The notes: a model not told the origin generated them from the letters alone. DNA of 64,000 nucleotides from Bifidobacterium pseudocatenulatum DSM 20438 = JCM 1200 = LMG 10505 (GCF_001025215.1 NZ_AP012330.1:434001-498000); one strand, 5' to 3'; numbered from the stretch's first letter, positions 10,852 through 20,416 are shown. Made by a program: numbers and translations.

Positions 10852-11573
10852 GCGACAACGAAAAGGAAACCCAAGTGGCTGAAGAAACTCAGAACACTCA
10901 GGCTGCTGCTGAGGCTACCAACGAGGATCGCAAGTCCCGTCGTGGCCAGCGTGGTGAGGGTCGTCGTGGCGAGCGTCGCAACCGTCGTGAGGAATCTCAC
11001 GAGAACGAGATGCTCGATCGCGTGGTGACCATCAACCGTGTGTCCAAGACCCACAAGGGTGGTCGTACGTTCAGCTTCGCCGCCCTCGTGGTGGTTGGCG
11101 ACGGCAACGGCACCGTGGGCGTCGGCTACGGCAAGTCCCGTGAGGTCCCGGCTGCAATCGCCAAAGGCCAGCTGGATGCCAAGAAGCACATGTTCACTGT
11201 TCCGCGCGTCAAGGGCACCGTCACCCACCCGGTGATCGGTCATGATGCCGCAGGTACCGTGCTCCTGCGCCCGGCTGCTCCGGGTACCGGCGTTATCGCC
11301 GGCGGTGCAGTCCGCGCTGTCATGGAATGCGCTGGCATCACCGACGTCTTGACCAAGTCGATGGGCTCCGCCACCGCCGTCAACGTGGTGCGTGCGACTG
11401 TCGACGCTCTCAAGAAGCTCGAAGAGCCGGAAGAGATCGCAGCTCGTCGTGGCATGTCCCTCGAAGAGGTGGCTCCTGACTCCCTGCTGCGTGCTCGCGC
11501 CGAAGGCATCGCCGAGGCTCGCAAGGCCCGTGAAGAAGCACAGGCCAAGGCCGCTCAGAAGGACGGTGAGTGA
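10848..11573 (+). CDS. rpsE: 30S ribosomal protein S5
   Basis: S5 (241 residues) acts in decoding fidelity and mRNA unwinding. The start is GTG, preceded by GAGGGAGGT. The S5 core begins near residue 48 ([20 protein letters not shown]) and includes [14 protein letters not shown] and [21 protein letters not shown]. The first ~45 residues are a charged, low-complexity extension (Glu/Asn then Arg rich), and the C-terminus adds an Ala/Glu/Lys tail; both make it longer than the E. coli 167-residue form, as usual in Actinobacteria. Confidence 0.96.
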   Translation: MSDNEKETQVAEETQNTQAAAEATNEDRKSRRGQRGEGRRGERRNRREESHENEMLDRVVTINRVSKTHKGGRTFSFAALVVVGDGNGTVGVGYGKSREVPAAIAKGQLDAKKHMFTVPRVKGTVTHPVIGHDAAGTVLLRPAAPGTGVIAGGAVRAVMECAGITDVLTKSMGSATAVNVVRATVDALKKLEEPEEIAARRGMSLEEVAPDSLLRARAEGIAEARKAREEAQAKAAQKDGE

Positions 11574-11755
11574 TGACTAACCTGAACATCAAGCTGCACC
11601 ACGGTCTGGTGAACTCCACTCCGAAGCAGCGTGCTGCGGCTCAGACTCTGGGCCTGAACAAGATTGGCAAGACCGTGACTCGTGAGGACACCCCGGCCCT
11701 TCGTGGCCAGCTGCTGGTTCTCCGTCACCTGGTCACCGTTGAGGAGGCTGACTGA
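11573..11755 (+). CDS. rpmD: 50S ribosomal protein L30
   Basis: L30 (60 residues) with the typical [22 protein letters not shown] segment and C-terminal [15 protein letters not shown]. The ATG at 11573 overlaps the rpsE stop by one base; a GTG directly before it (11570) is an alternative that would add one residue. It lies between rpsE and rplO, the normal order. Confidence 0.95.
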   Translation: MTNLNIKLHHGLVNSTPKQRAAAQTLGLNKIGKTVTREDTPALRGQLLVLRHLVTVEEAD

Positions 11756-11757
11756 TT

Positions 11758-12204
11758 ATGGCAGATATTCTGCAGATGCATGACCTGAAGCCGGCTCCGG
11801 GCGCCAAGAAGGATCGCATTCGCGTCGGTCGTGGTGAAGGCTCCAAGGGTAAGACCTCGGGCCGTGGCGACAAGGGTACCAAGAAGCGCTATCAGGTTCG
11901 CCCGGGCTTCGAAGGTGGCCAGCTGCCGCTGTACATGCGCCTTCCGAAGCTGCGTGGCTTCAAGAGCCCGTTCAAGAAGGAATATCAGGTCGTCAACGTC
12001 GCAGCTCTTGCGGAACTGTTCCCGCAGGGTGGCGAGATTACCGTTGCCGATTTGGTTGCCAAGGGTGCCGTGCGTGACGGCTACCCGGTCAAGGTCCTGG
12101 GCGACGGCGAGGTTTCGGCTGCCTACACCATCAAGGGTGTCAAGGCTTCCGCTTCTGCCAAGTCCAAGATTGAGGCTGCCGGCGGCTCCATCTCCGAGGA
12201 CTGA
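11758..12204 (+). CDS. rplO: 50S ribosomal protein L15
   Basis: L15 (148 residues) is a late assembly protein of the large subunit. The N-terminal [36 protein letters not shown] and [19 protein letters not shown] segments are diagnostic. It is the last gene before a strong terminator, so secY, which often shares this transcript in other bacteria, is likely transcribed separately here. Confidence 0.97.
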   Translation: MADILQMHDLKPAPGAKKDRIRVGRGEGSKGKTSGRGDKGTKKRYQVRPGFEGGQLPLYMRLPKLRGFKSPFKKEYQVVNVAALAELFPQGGEITVADLVAKGAVRDGYPVKVLGDGEVSAAYTIKGVKASASAKSKIEAAGGSISED

Positions 12205-12234
12205 TTCCACGGAATGTAGCTGACTTAAGCTCGT

Positions 12235-12282
12235 AAGTGAGGCTTCTCCCGCTGGGGCGGGGGAGGCCTCACTTCGTTTTTT
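12235..12282 (+). terminator. Terminator at the end of the spc block
   Basis: AAGTGAGGC(TT)CTCCC at 12235-12250 pairs with GGGGAGGCCTCACTT ending at 12274, followed by CG and a run of T to 12282. It lies 31 bases after the rplO stop. Confidence 0.9.
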
Positions 12283-12440
12283 CGGTCCAGTACGGGGATC
12301 GAAAAACAGTGCCCAGAGATCTAATGAAAACCGACAATGGAACACTCCATGTGTAGGTAGACGCCGTACGCTAGACTCAACCGGTAGAGTCTGTTTTTGC
12401 ACGGGTGCGCCGGCGCGCACGTCGATGGAAGGAATCCCAG

Positions 12441-13778
12441 GTGAGGACGTTAATCCAGGCCTTGAAAACCAAGGAGTTGAGGAACAAGATCCTCTTCACT
12501 CTTGGTATCATCATCATTTATCGTATTGGTTCGTTCATTCCGACCCCAGGTGTCGACTACAAGGTGGTCCAGCAGTGCGTCGGCTCGATGAACAGCACCT
12601 CCGAGAACTTCATTGGTCTGGTGAACCTCTTCTCTGGCGGCGCAATGTTGCAGCTGTCGATCTTCGCGCTAGGCGTCATGCCGTACATCACGGCATCTAT
12701 CGTCATCCAGCTGCTCCGCGTGGTCATTCCCCGCTTTGAGGCGCTGCATAAGGAAGGCCAGTCTGGTGAAGCCAAGCTGACCCAGTACACCCGTTACCTG
12801 ACCATTGGCCTCGCTGTGCTGCAGTCCACCACCATTCTGGTGACCGCCCGCTCCGGTGCCCTGTTCAACTATCAGTGCTCCCAGGTCGTGCCTGACGGTT
12901 CCGTCTGGAACCTCGTGGTCATGGTGCTGATCATGACCGGTGGTACGGGCCTGATCATGTGGATGGCCGAATTGATCACCGATAAGGGTCTTGGCCAGGG
13001 TATGTCCATCCTTATCTTCATGTCCATCTGTTCCGGCTTCCTGCCGCAGTTGTGGGAGATCGGTTGGGGCACCAAAGGCACCGATGGCAATTGGGCGAAG
13101 TTCGCCGCGGTCGTCGGCGTACTGTTGGTTATCATGATCCTCGTCATCTACGTCGAGCTTTCCCAGCGTCGTATTCCGGTGCAGTACACCCGTCGTATGA
13201 TTGGCCGCAAGATGTACGGCGGATCCTCTACCTATCTGCCGCTGAAGATCAATATGAGCGGCGTTATTCCGCCGATCTTCGCGTCCTCCATTCTGGCCAT
13301 CCCGACCCTGATCGCACAGTTCGGCAAATCCGACCAGTCCTGGGTCAAGTGGATTAACTCCAACCTGGCCAATACCACTTCCGTGTGGTACATCGCACTG
13401 TACGCGTTGATGATCGTGTTCTTCTGCTTCTTCTACACGGAAATCACCTTCAACCCGGACGAGACCGCAGACAACATGAAGCAGTACGGCGGCTTCATTC
13501 CGGGAATCCGTGCAGGCAGCGCCACCAGCCGTTATCTGAGCTACGTGATGAACAGGCTCAACACCGTCGGTGCCGTGTATCTGCTATTCGTGGCGCTTAT
13601 TCCGACCGTGCTCATCATGGCGCTTGACCTCAACACCAAGTTGCCGTTCGGCGGCACCACCATCCTGATCATCGCAGGCGTCGGCCTCGACACCCTGCGT
13701 CAGGCCAAGGCCCAGACCGAACAGTTCCAGTACGCTGGATTCCTGTTCGAGGGCACTGACCACAAGGAAGGCAAGTAA
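12441..13778 (+). CDS. secY: Preprotein translocase subunit SecY
   Basis: SecY (445 residues) is the channel of the Sec system in the cytoplasmic membrane. It begins MRTLIQALKTKELRNKILFTL and has about ten membrane segments, the plug region near SGGAMLQLSIFALGVMPYI, and the cytoplasmic loop with RRIPVQYTRRM. The GTG at 12441 is chosen because GGAAGGAA lies six bases before it; the frame stays open 36 bases further up but without a binding site. It has its own transcription unit, between the rplO terminator and a hairpin at 13785. Confidence 0.95.
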   Translation: MRTLIQALKTKELRNKILFTLGIIIIYRIGSFIPTPGVDYKVVQQCVGSMNSTSENFIGLVNLFSGGAMLQLSIFALGVMPYITASIVIQLLRVVIPRFEALHKEGQSGEAKLTQYTRYLTIGLAVLQSTTILVTARSGALFNYQCSQVVPDGSVWNLVVMVLIMTGGTGLIMWMAELITDKGLGQGMSILIFMSICSGFLPQLWEIGWGTKGTDGNWAKFAAVVGVLLVIMILVIYVELSQRRIPVQYTRRMIGRKMYGGSSTYLPLKINMSGVIPPIFASSILAIPTLIAQFGKSDQSWVKWINSNLANTTSVWYIALYALMIVFFCFFYTEITFNPDETADNMKQYGGFIPGIRAGSATSRYLSYVMNRLNTVGAVYLLFVALIPTVLIMALDLNTKLPFGGTTILIIAGVGLDTLRQAKAQTEQFQYAGFLFEGTDHKEGK

Positions 13779-13784
13779 AGCCTC

Positions 13785-13827
13785 AAAATCGTGATACCGT
13801 TTCGACGTGAGGCGGTATCACGATTTT
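13785..13827 (+). terminator. Terminator after secY
   Basis: A perfect 15-bp inverted repeat, AAAATCGTGATACCG at 13785-13799 and its complement at 13813-13827, with a 13-base loop and four T at the end of the stem. It starts seven bases after the secY stop and could act in both directions. Confidence 0.8.
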
Positions 13828-13886
13828 CATGTAACCAATCGAAAATCAGAAAGCCTCGAAAGAGGCCAAATGAAACGGAGAATAAC

Positions 13887-14447
13887 ATGCGACTGCTGAT
13901 CATGGGACCTCAGGGCGTCGGCAAGGGCACCCAGGCTGCTCTGCTGAGCGAGCACTACGGTATTCCGGCAATCTCCACCGGCGATATCTTCCGCTACAAC
14001 ATTAAGAACAAGACCGAACTTGGCGTTGAGGCACTGAAATACATCGATAAAGGCGAACTGGTTCCTGACGAGCTGACCAACAAGATCGTCAAGGATCGCT
14101 TGGCCATGGACGATGCCAAGAACGGTTGGATTCTTGACGGTTACCCGCGCAACGCCTCCCAGGTCGAAGCGCTGGACGCCATCCTCGCCGATCTGAACAC
14201 TCCGCTGGACGCAGTGGTGGCTCTCGACGCCGACCATGACGTGCTTATGGAGCGCATGAAGAAGCGCGCCGAGATCGAAGGTCGCTCCGACGACACTCCG
14301 GAAGCAATTGCCAAGCGCCTCGATGTATACGCCAAGGAAACCGCTCCGTTGCTGACAACCTACGAAGAGCGTGGCCTGCTGAAGACCTTCAACGGCGTCG
14401 GTTCCGTCGAAGAGATCCAGTCCACCATCGTGGCTGAACTCGGCTGA
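13887..14447 (+). CDS. adk: Adenylate kinase
   Basis: Adk (186 residues) interconverts ATP + AMP and 2 ADP. The P-loop GPQGVGKGTQ is at residues 7-16; the AMP-binding region ISTGDIFRYNIKNKTELG and DGYPRNASQ follow. The LID is the short form, with no zinc Cys residues, as in other actinobacterial enzymes. AACGGAG precedes the ATG; the frame is open further upstream, but that part overlaps the secY terminator. Another terminator follows, so adk appears to be monocistronic. Confidence 0.96.
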   Translation: MRLLIMGPQGVGKGTQAALLSEHYGIPAISTGDIFRYNIKNKTELGVEALKYIDKGELVPDELTNKIVKDRLAMDDAKNGWILDGYPRNASQVEALDAILADLNTPLDAVVALDADHDVLMERMKKRAEIEGRSDDTPEAIAKRLDVYAKETAPLLTTYEERGLLKTFNGVGSVEEIQSTIVAELG

Positions 14448-14520
14448 AATAGCTGAGGATTGGGCTGATTCGAAGCATATTCATAGATAAGAAAGCCCAA
14501 TAAAATACCACAAATCAATC

Positions 14521-14567
14521 GAAAACGGGAATTGCGACACGCCGAATGTGCCGTAATTCCCGTTTTC
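14521..14567 (+). terminator. Terminator after adk
   Basis: GAAAACGGGAATT (14521-14533) pairs perfectly with its complement at 14555-14567, with further pairing inside the loop. It lies in the 187-base gap between adk and infA. Confidence 0.75.
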
Positions 14568-14634
14568 GTGTATTCTTGCAAGTTGGTGTGTCTTCGGGCA
14601 CGCATAGTAATCGCCAAAGAACGGAACGAGGCTC

Positions 14635-14853
14635 ATGGCTAAAGACGGTGTGATTGAAGTCGAAGGACAGGTAGTGGAAGCACTGCCGAACGCGATGTTC
14701 CGCGTTGAACTCGAGAACAAGCATATCGTGCTCGCAACCATCTCGGGCAAGATGAGGAAGAACTACATCCGCATTCTGCCGCAGGATCGTGTTGTGCTTG
14801 AAATGAGCCCTTATGATCTGAACCGCGGCCGTATTACGTACCGTTACAAGTAA
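14635..14853 (+). CDS. infA: Translation initiation factor IF-1
   Basis: IF-1 (72 residues) binds the ribosomal A site during initiation. It begins [22 protein letters not shown] and contains the OB-fold segments [22 protein letters not shown] and [25 protein letters not shown] precedes the ATG. It starts the infA-rpmJ-rpsM-rpsK-rpoA-rplQ block. Confidence 0.97.
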
Positions 14854-14875
14854 GGTACATAAGCAAAGGAAAACC

Positions 14876-14989
14876 ATGAAGGTCAGCCCTAGTGTGAAGA
14901 GGATCTGCGAGAATTGCCGCGTGATCCGTCGTCACGGCCGCGTCATGGTGATCTGCGTCAACCCGCGCCACAAGCAGCGTCAGGGCTGA
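14876..14989 (+). CDS. rpmJ: 50S ribosomal protein L36
   Basis: A 37-residue protein, [19 protein letters not shown]... ending NPRHKQRQG, with the CXXC...C...H zinc site of the C+ form of L36 (Cys11, Cys14, Cys27, His32). An AAAGGAAAA ribosome binding site precedes the ATG, 22 bases after infA. This is the normal position between infA and rpsM. Confidence 0.97.
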
Positions 14990-15125
14990 GAGTAGATCCA
15001 GCGGCACAATAAGTACAGGCGCTGAGTCACAGATCGCGCAAGCGATATGAACCCCGGGTACGCAGGCCCGGGCCGGGAAACCGGACGACTCGGTGCAAGA
15101 CCTGCGGAAAACAGAAGGAATCGCA

Positions 15126-15503
15126 ATGGCACGTCTTGCCGGAGTCGACATCCCCAATGAGAAGCGCATCGAGATCGCCCTCACCTACATCTTTGGTGTG
15201 GGTCGTACTCGTGCCAAGGAAACGCTTGCCGCGACCGGTATCAACCCGGATATTCGCGTCAAGGATCTGACGGATGAGCAGCTGATTACGCTGCGTGACT
15301 ACCTCGAGGGTAACTATAAGATCGAGGGTGATCTGCGTCGTGAAATCGATGCGGATATCCGTCGTAAGATTCAGATCAACTGCTACCAAGGCCAGCGTCA
15401 CCGTAAGGGACTTCCTGTGCGCGGTCAGCGCACCAAGACCAATGCACGTACCCGCAAGGGTCCGAAGCGTACGGTCGCCGGAAAGAAGAAGGCCACCAAG
15501 TAA
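15126..15503 (+). CDS. rpsM: 30S ribosomal protein S13
   Basis: S13 (125 residues) bridges the small subunit head to L5 and contacts P-site tRNA. It starts [21 protein letters not shown] and ends with the basic tail [31 protein letters not shown] lies eight bases before the ATG at 15126; an upstream in-frame ATG lacks such a site. Confidence 0.97.
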   Translation: MARLAGVDIPNEKRIEIALTYIFGVGRTRAKETLAATGINPDIRVKDLTDEQLITLRDYLEGNYKIEGDLRREIDADIRRKIQINCYQGQRHRKGLPVRGQRTKTNARTRKGPKRTVAGKKKATK

Positions 15504-15587
15504 TCGGTGGCTGTCAGTTCAGACCACGAGACGTAAGTTTCATCGCCTGAACAACAAAGCAAATTCGTTATTAGGAAACGAGGGTCA

Positions 15588-15986
15588 ATGGCAGCTCAAA
15601 AGCAAGCCGCGCGCAAGCCGCGTCGCCGCGACCGTAAGTCGGTCCCGGTTGGGCAGGCGCACATCAAGTCCACTTTCAACAACACCATCATTTCGATCAC
15701 CGACCCGTCCGGCGCAGTTGTGTCCTGGGCGTCCGGTGGCGATGTCGGCTTCAAGGGCTCCCGCAAGTCCACGCCGTACGCCGCTGGCATGGCCGCTGAG
15801 TCCGCAGCCCGCAAGGCTATGGAACACGGTCTGAAGAAGGTCGACGTGTTCGTGAAGGGGCCGGGTTCCGGTCGTGAAACCGCTATCCGTTCCCTGCAGT
15901 CCGCCGGACTCGAAGTCGGTTCCATCACCGACGTCACCCCGCAGGCACACAACGGCGTTCGTCCTCCGAAGCGCCGTCGCGTCTGA
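15588..15986 (+). CDS. rpsK: 30S ribosomal protein S11
   Basis: S11 (132 residues) sits on the platform near the mRNA exit. Conserved segments: [51 protein letters not shown] and [23 protein letters not shown]-type site precedes the ATG. rpsD, which often follows rpsK in other bacteria, is absent here; rpoA comes next. Confidence 0.97.
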   Translation: MAAQKQAARKPRRRDRKSVPVGQAHIKSTFNNTIISITDPSGAVVSWASGGDVGFKGSRKSTPYAAGMAAESAARKAMEHGLKKVDVFVKGPGSGRETAIRSLQSAGLEVGSITDVTPQAHNGVRPPKRRRV

Positions 15987-16066
15987 GCACTAGAAGAAAT
16001 CATCAATCCAACGCCGCTTATGGCCGGTGAGTGCACCACCGGCCTGAAGCTGAAAGGATAACCACA

Positions 16067-17065
16067 GTGCTTATCGCACAGCGTCCGACACTTACCGAGG
16101 AATCTCTCAACCCTCAGCGTTCCCGCTTCACCATCGAGCCTCTCGAGCCTGGTTTCGGTTACACGCTTGGCAACTCGCTGCGCCGCACCCTCCTGAGCTC
16201 CATCCCTGGAGCGGCTGTGACTTCGGTGCGTATCTCCGGCGTCCCGCACGAGTTCACCACTCTGCCGGGTGTTGAAGAGGACGTTACCGAGATCCTGCTG
16301 AACATCAAGGGCATCGTGCTCACCAGCGAATACGATGAGCCGGTTGTCATGTATCTGCGCAAGAGCGGCAAGGGCGAGGCCACCGCGGGTGACATCACCC
16401 CTCCGGCCGGCGTCACCATCGCCAACCCGGATATGCATATCGCAACCCTCGCGGAAGATGGCGAACTTGAAATCGAGTTCACCGTCGAGCGTGGTCGCGG
16501 CTATGTGCCTGCCCAGATGAACAAGCAGGATAACGCCGAGATCGGTCGTATTCCGGTCGACTCGATTTACTCCCCGGTGCTCAAGGTGAGCTATCGTGTG
16601 GAAGCCACTCGCGTTGAACAGCGCACTGACTTCGACAAGCTCATCCTGGACGTGGAGACCAAGCCGGCAATCTCCCCGCGCGATGCAGTCGCATCCGCAG
16701 GCTCCACCCTGGTGGAACTCTTCGGTCTGTGCCGTGAGCTTAACACCCAGGCTGAGGGCGTCGAGGTTGGACCTGCCCCGGTGGCAGAGGAAACCAACCC
16801 GGAGATGGCTGTTCCGATCGAGGATCTCAACCTCACCCAGCGCAGCTACAACTGCCTGAAGCGTGAAGGCATCCACACGATTGGCGAGCTGGTCGCCCAC
16901 ACTGAGCAGGATCTGCTCGACATCCGCAATTTCGGTATGAAGTCCATCGACGAAGTCAAGGAAAAGCTCCAGTCCTTGGGTCTGGCTCTCAAGGCTTCCC
17001 CGCTGGGCAACTTCGATACCAACAACCTCGAAGGCGGCACCTTCTTCTCGCCGGAAGACGAGTGA
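16067..17065 (+). CDS. rpoA: DNA-directed RNA polymerase alpha subunit
   Basis: The alpha subunit (332 residues) dimerises to start core assembly; its C-terminal domain contacts UP elements and activators. The N-terminal domain shows [28 protein letters not shown]; the C-terminal domain begins near residue 250 with [25 protein letters not shown] and [17 protein letters not shown]. The GTG at 16067 is chosen because GAAAGGA lies eight bases upstream; the frame is open 36 bases further without a site. Confidence 0.96.
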   Translation: MLIAQRPTLTEESLNPQRSRFTIEPLEPGFGYTLGNSLRRTLLSSIPGAAVTSVRISGVPHEFTTLPGVEEDVTEILLNIKGIVLTSEYDEPVVMYLRKSGKGEATAGDITPPAGVTIANPDMHIATLAEDGELEIEFTVERGRGYVPAQMNKQDNAEIGRIPVDSIYSPVLKVSYRVEATRVEQRTDFDKLILDVETKPAISPRDAVASAGSTLVELFGLCRELNTQAEGVEVGPAPVAEETNPEMAVPIEDLNLTQRSYNCLKREGIHTIGELVAHTEQDLLDIRNFGMKSIDEVKEKLQSLGLALKASPLGNFDTNNLEGGTFFSPEDE

Positions 17066-17153
17066 TTCGCCGCTTTTGACCTAACCGCTTCGTTGGATTC
17101 GGATGTTCGGGCGATTGCCCACCTGAATCCAACGGGGCTTTCAAGGAGAAACA

Positions 17154-17636
17154 ATGCCTACACCAAAGAAGGGTCCGCGTCTGGCCTCCAGCCCGGCTCA
17201 TGAGCGTCTTATGCTCGCGAACATGGCTACCAGCCTGTTCCAGCGCGGCCGCATCACCACCACCCTGCCGAAGGCTAAGCGCCTTCGTCCGTTGGCTGAG
17301 CGCCTGATCACGCTCGCCAAGCGTGGTGATCTGCACAGCCGTCGTCGCGTGATGCGTGTCATCCGCAACAAGTCCGTTGTGCACAAGCTGTTCACCGAGA
17401 TCGCCGAGCAGATGGAGCAGCGTGAGGGTGGCTACACCCGCATCGTCAAGATCGCTCCGCGTCGTGGCGACGCCGCTCCGGCAGCCATCATCGAGCTCGT
17501 CACCGAGCCGGTGAGCCCGAAGCAGGCCGTGGTCAAGGAAGCTGAAGCTGCAACCAAGGTTGCCGCTGAAGAAGCTCCGGTTGTCGAAGAGGCACCGGTT
17601 GAGGCTCCGGAAGCCACCGCAGAGAACGCCGAGTGA
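17154..17636 (+). CDS. rplQ: 50S ribosomal protein L17
   Basis: L17 (160 residues), with [29 protein letters not shown] and the conserved [25 protein letters not shown]. The last 40 residues are an Ala/Glu/Val-rich tail absent from the E. coli protein. AAGGAGAAA precedes the ATG. It ends the alpha operon; an intrinsic terminator follows 30 bases later. Confidence 0.97.
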   Translation: MPTPKKGPRLASSPAHERLMLANMATSLFQRGRITTTLPKAKRLRPLAERLITLAKRGDLHSRRRVMRVIRNKSVVHKLFTEIAEQMEQREGGYTRIVKIAPRRGDAAPAAIIELVTEPVSPKQAVVKEAEAATKVAAEEAPVVEEAPVEAPEATAENAE

Positions 17637-17666
17637 TTGGCATCAAGCAGGCTTGACTAGCTGATG

Positions 17667-17701
17667 AAAAGGCTGGGAATCGAAAGGTTCCCAGCCTTTT
17701 T
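17667..17701 (+). terminator. Terminator after rplQ
   Basis: AAAAGGCTGGGAA (17667-17679) pairs perfectly with TTCCCAGCCTTTT (17688-17700), with an 8-base loop and a T-run. Confidence 0.93.
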
Positions 17702-17750
17702 GTTATGCGTTGTCATGTGTTGTTATGCGCCTTTTGTTATGCTCATTGCC

Positions 17751-18659
17751 GTGAGATTACGTATCGACTTGGCATATGACGGCACCGATTTTTACGGATG
17801 GGCGAAACAGCCTGACATACGCACCGTGCAGGGGGAAATCGAACGTGTGCTGCATACCATTCTGCGCGTGCCGGAAGGCGACGACAATGAGCCGCTGCGC
17901 CTGACCGTCGCAGGTCGTACTGATACCGGCGTGCACGCGTCGCACCAAGTTTGCCATCTCGACATCAATGAGGAGACGCTTGCACGTTGCGTCGGGCATA
18001 TGCAGGTCGAACCGGTGATGGCGTTGACGCGACGACTGCAACGCATGCTGCCGAACGATATCGCCATTCGTTCCATCAAAGAGGCTCCTGAAGGATTCGA
18101 CGCACGCTTCTCCGCGTTGGAACGCACTTACGTATATCGCATTGCCGACCGATCAAGCGAAATCGATCCACGTACCAGAAATAGCGTGCTGCATATCGAC
18201 GATAATCTTGACATCGGCGCCATGAACAAGGCTGCTGAAATGACAATCGGTCTGCATGATTTCGGCTCGTTCGCAACTCCCAATCCAGGAGGAACCACCA
18301 TACGCGAGGTCAAAACCGCGTATTGGAGGCGCATACCGCAGCATCCGCTTATCGACGACGGAACCACCATGGGGGAGCGGTACCGAACGCCCGCCTTGGA
18401 GTCGGGACTGCTCTGCTTCACCATCGTCGCCGACGCATTCGCACGCAATATGGTGCGTTCGTTGGTTAACGGTTGCGTACAGGTTGGTATCGGCAAACGT
18501 TCCTTGGATTGGTTCGCCGGAAAAATGGCGACGCCGTTGCGTGAAGGCAGCACTGGCCCGATCGCTCCGCAAGGATTGACGCTCGAACATATCGAATATC
18601 CGGAAGACGACCAGTTGGCGATTCGTGCCGAAGCGATTCGTGCGAAACGTACTTTGTAA
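17751..18659 (+). CDS. truA: tRNA pseudouridine(38-40) synthase TruA
   Basis: TruA (302 residues from this start) isomerises uridines 38-40 in the tRNA anticodon arm. RIDLAYDGTDFYGWAKQP, VAGRTDTGVHASHQV with the catalytic Asp, RFSALERTYVYRI and FTIVADAFARNMVRSLV mark the family. The GTG at 17751 gives the usual N-terminus MRLRIDLAYDG; a TATGCT box at 17738-17743 and the lack of a ribosome binding site suggest a leaderless mRNA. An ATG at 17739 is the alternative. Longer starts would overlap the rplQ terminator. Confidence 0.93.
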   Translation: MRLRIDLAYDGTDFYGWAKQPDIRTVQGEIERVLHTILRVPEGDDNEPLRLTVAGRTDTGVHASHQVCHLDINEETLARCVGHMQVEPVMALTRRLQRMLPNDIAIRSIKEAPEGFDARFSALERTYVYRIADRSSEIDPRTRNSVLHIDDNLDIGAMNKAAEMTIGLHDFGSFATPNPGGTTIREVKTAYWRRIPQHPLIDDGTTMGERYRTPALESGLLCFTIVADAFARNMVRSLVNGCVQVGIGKRSLDWFAGKMATPLREGSTGPIAPQGLTLEHIEYPEDDQLAIRAEAIRAKRTL

Positions 18660-18675
18660 GAGCACATACTGTACA

Positions 18676-19127
18676 GTTGCACGCAAACTGGCGACGGAAC
18701 TGGTGAACCGCCGGGAGTCGATCAACCGCGAGTTGAGCCGTAATGGTGTGCGTTTCGGTATTTGATTATGCGGGCAAAAGACATCGTGTGGGCGTGGTCT
18801 ACCGTCGCTTGTCGGACGAATATCTCGATCCGTTCGCATTCAATCCGGATTCCGTGATCGGTGTGCCGCCATGTTGGTCTCACCGCGTGTTATACCGCCG
18901 GATTGTTGGGTGGAGAGGGTGCCACGCACGCTTGGGTGGAGGTGTACCATAACGAGCGTTGGATTGGGTTTGATCTGACACATAACCGTATGGTCGACGA
19001 CAACTACATCACCATCGCGCACGGCCGTAATTACCGTGACTGCATGCTCGACATCGGTATTTTCTCCGGTTGCAATGTGCAACAGCATCAGTGGGTGAAC
19101 GCTTCCGTGCACGAACAGGAGCTGTAG
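18676..19127 (+). pseudogene. Relic: circularly permuted ATP-grasp fragments joined to a transglutaminase tail
   Basis: Three fragments lie in different frames. Bases 18676-18762 read ELVNRRESINRELSRNGVRFGI and then stop, resembling the N-terminal part of circularly permuted ATP-grasp proteins (COG2308). From about 18766 another frame reads RVGVVYRRLSDEYLDP.FNPDSVIGVP, a typical segment of the same family. From about 18864 a third frame reads CRHVGLTACYTAGL, then THAWVEVY and IGFDLTHNRMVDDNYI, the C-terminal part of a bacterial transglutaminase with its His and Asp; the catalytic Cys is missing. These two families are usually neighbours, so deletions seem to have fused the remains of an operon. 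Family calls are from motifs only. Confidence 0.65.
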
Positions 19128-19132
19128 GCAAT

Positions 19133-19165
19133 AAAAAAACCGAAGCGCCGTTGCTCCGGTTTTTC
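19133..19165. terminator. Bidirectional terminator next to tRNA-Ser(CGA)
   Basis: AAAAACCGAAGC (19135-19146) pairs with GCTCCGGTTTTT (19153-19164) with one mismatch. The T-run on each strand lets it serve the tRNA on the minus strand and the relic on the plus strand. Confidence 0.8.
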
Positions 19166-19171
19166 TACTTG

Positions 19172-19257
19172 CGGATAAGGCGAGATTCGAACTCGCGGAG
19201 GGGTTTGCCCTCACACGCTTTCGAGGCGTGCTCCTTAGACCGCTCGGACACTTATCC
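19172..19257 (-). tRNA. tRNA-Ser(CGA)
   Basis: An 86-base class II tRNA. Acceptor arms GGATAAG/CTTATCC, discriminator G, anticodon stem CACGC/GCGTG with loop CTCGAAA (anticodon CGA), a long variable arm TGAGGGCAAACCCCTC, and a T arm with GTTCGAATC. The 3' CCA is not encoded. Confidence 0.96.
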
Positions 19258-19454
19258 ATTGCGCCGCTTGAAAACAAGCAACTTGATTATTTTGCCACAG
19301 CTTTGTCGATTGTCAAATCCAGCTATGAGATTTTTGCGATGTCCGCGATTGTTCGGCGTGTCTTATCTGCATGGATGATGCGTCACGTTGTCAGGCTCGC
19401 GGCTGCGCAGGTATCGCGTAGGTTGTTGTATGAACTGGCGTGTGTTGGTGTGCG

Positions 19455-20339
19455 CTATTCGAACAATGCTTCGTCGAATGATGGATAGCCCCAAGTGAGA
19501 GCTAGGTCCACACGGTCGGCGATCATGCTGGTAAGTATGCCCAGAGACTGTTGCCTTGAATCATCTGAAGAGTTTTCTGCGGTCGTGCGGGATTGCGCCG
19601 AATCGCTCGTCGAATTCGAACTTGATTCGACGGCTGCGATTTCGCTGCGTGCGCAATTCATTTCAATGACGGCGTCGGTCGGTGCGAACAATCCAGTTGC
19701 GGAATCCACAATAGTATCGGGATGGGCGAGCAATTGCGCGACATCATAGGTTTTCGCACGGGTATCTTCAGCTCCAGAGAAGGAAATCAGCCGCTGCGAA
19801 GTTGTTTTATGACGATCGCTGATATCGAGCGTCGCATGTCCGATGGAACGTGCCGCGAAAACCTCCATTGCGAATCCGGCCTGATCTTCCGCAACGGACA
19901 TGGCGGAAAGCGAATCCGCGTCAATATCAAATGAATCGATGCCGTCGCAACGTGACAGCGTGGGCTGTGCGATGTTGATCGTAAGTCGCGCCGCCATCAA
20001 ACGGGCGGTGTGACGGGCCTGCGCGCTACGCAACGTGCCGTCGGCGAACCGTGCAGGGCAGTAGGCCGCGGTGTTTGCCCAATCTGAAACCGCTTCCTGC
20101 GCGGCAAGATAGCGCATAATGATATGGCGTGACCTGTCTGCCATGATGTCGGCGTTGGCGGTCGCGTCAGCATACGCCTTCTCGCAAGGACTTGGCTGCA
20201 GTTCAGCCTCGGCGCGGCCCGCGATTCGGGGTGCGGAGCAAGCAGTCAGAGACGCTACAAGCACGCCTATGCATGCCAAGACGCAGACGCGTCTTGAGGT
20301 CGACGAGACCGAGGGGAAAAGAGGGGAACGTGTCTGCAT
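19455..20339 (-). CDS. Putative lipoprotein of unknown function
   Basis: 294 residues that I do not recognise. It has a basic start, a hydrophobic stretch and a lipobox LTAC at about residues 31-34, so it is probably exported and lipid-anchored by Lgt/Lsp. The mature part is Ala/Ser rich, has few Cys, and contains DUF-like helical stretches but no known catalytic motif. A Ser-rich linker lies at about 237-262. It is divergent from nusA. There is no ribosome binding site; a TAGTCT box (20353-20348) ends eight bases before the ATG, pointing to a leaderless mRNA. Coding capacity is convincing from the signal peptide; function unknown. Confidence 0.75.
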   Translation of the reverse strand: MQTRSPLFPSVSSTSRRVCVLACIGVLVASLTACSAPRIAGRAEAELQPSPCEKAYADATANADIMADRSRHIIMRYLAAQEAVSDWANTAAYCPARFADGTLRSAQARHTARLMAARLTINIAQPTLSRCDGIDSFDIDADSLSAMSVAEDQAGFAMEVFAARSIGHATLDISDRHKTTSQRLISFSGAEDTRAKTYDVAQLLAHPDTIVDSATGLFAPTDAVIEMNCARSEIAAVESSSNSTSDSAQSRTTAENSSDDSRQQSLGILTSMIADRVDLALTWGYPSFDEALFE

Positions 20340-20375
20340 GAAACATTAGACTAATAGTTGACTGTGACCATTGGG

Positions 20376-20387
20376 CCGAGCGCTCGG
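20376..20387. promoter_or_regulatory. 12-bp palindrome in the nusA upstream region
   Basis: CCGAGCGCTCGG is a perfect palindrome 30 bases before the nusA start, in the 77-base divergent region. It could be an operator or a small RNA hairpin in the nusA leader; it has no known match that I recognise. Confidence 0.35.
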
Positions 20388-20416
20388 AATAACTTCATAT
20401 AGGAGGTCTTGGAAGT

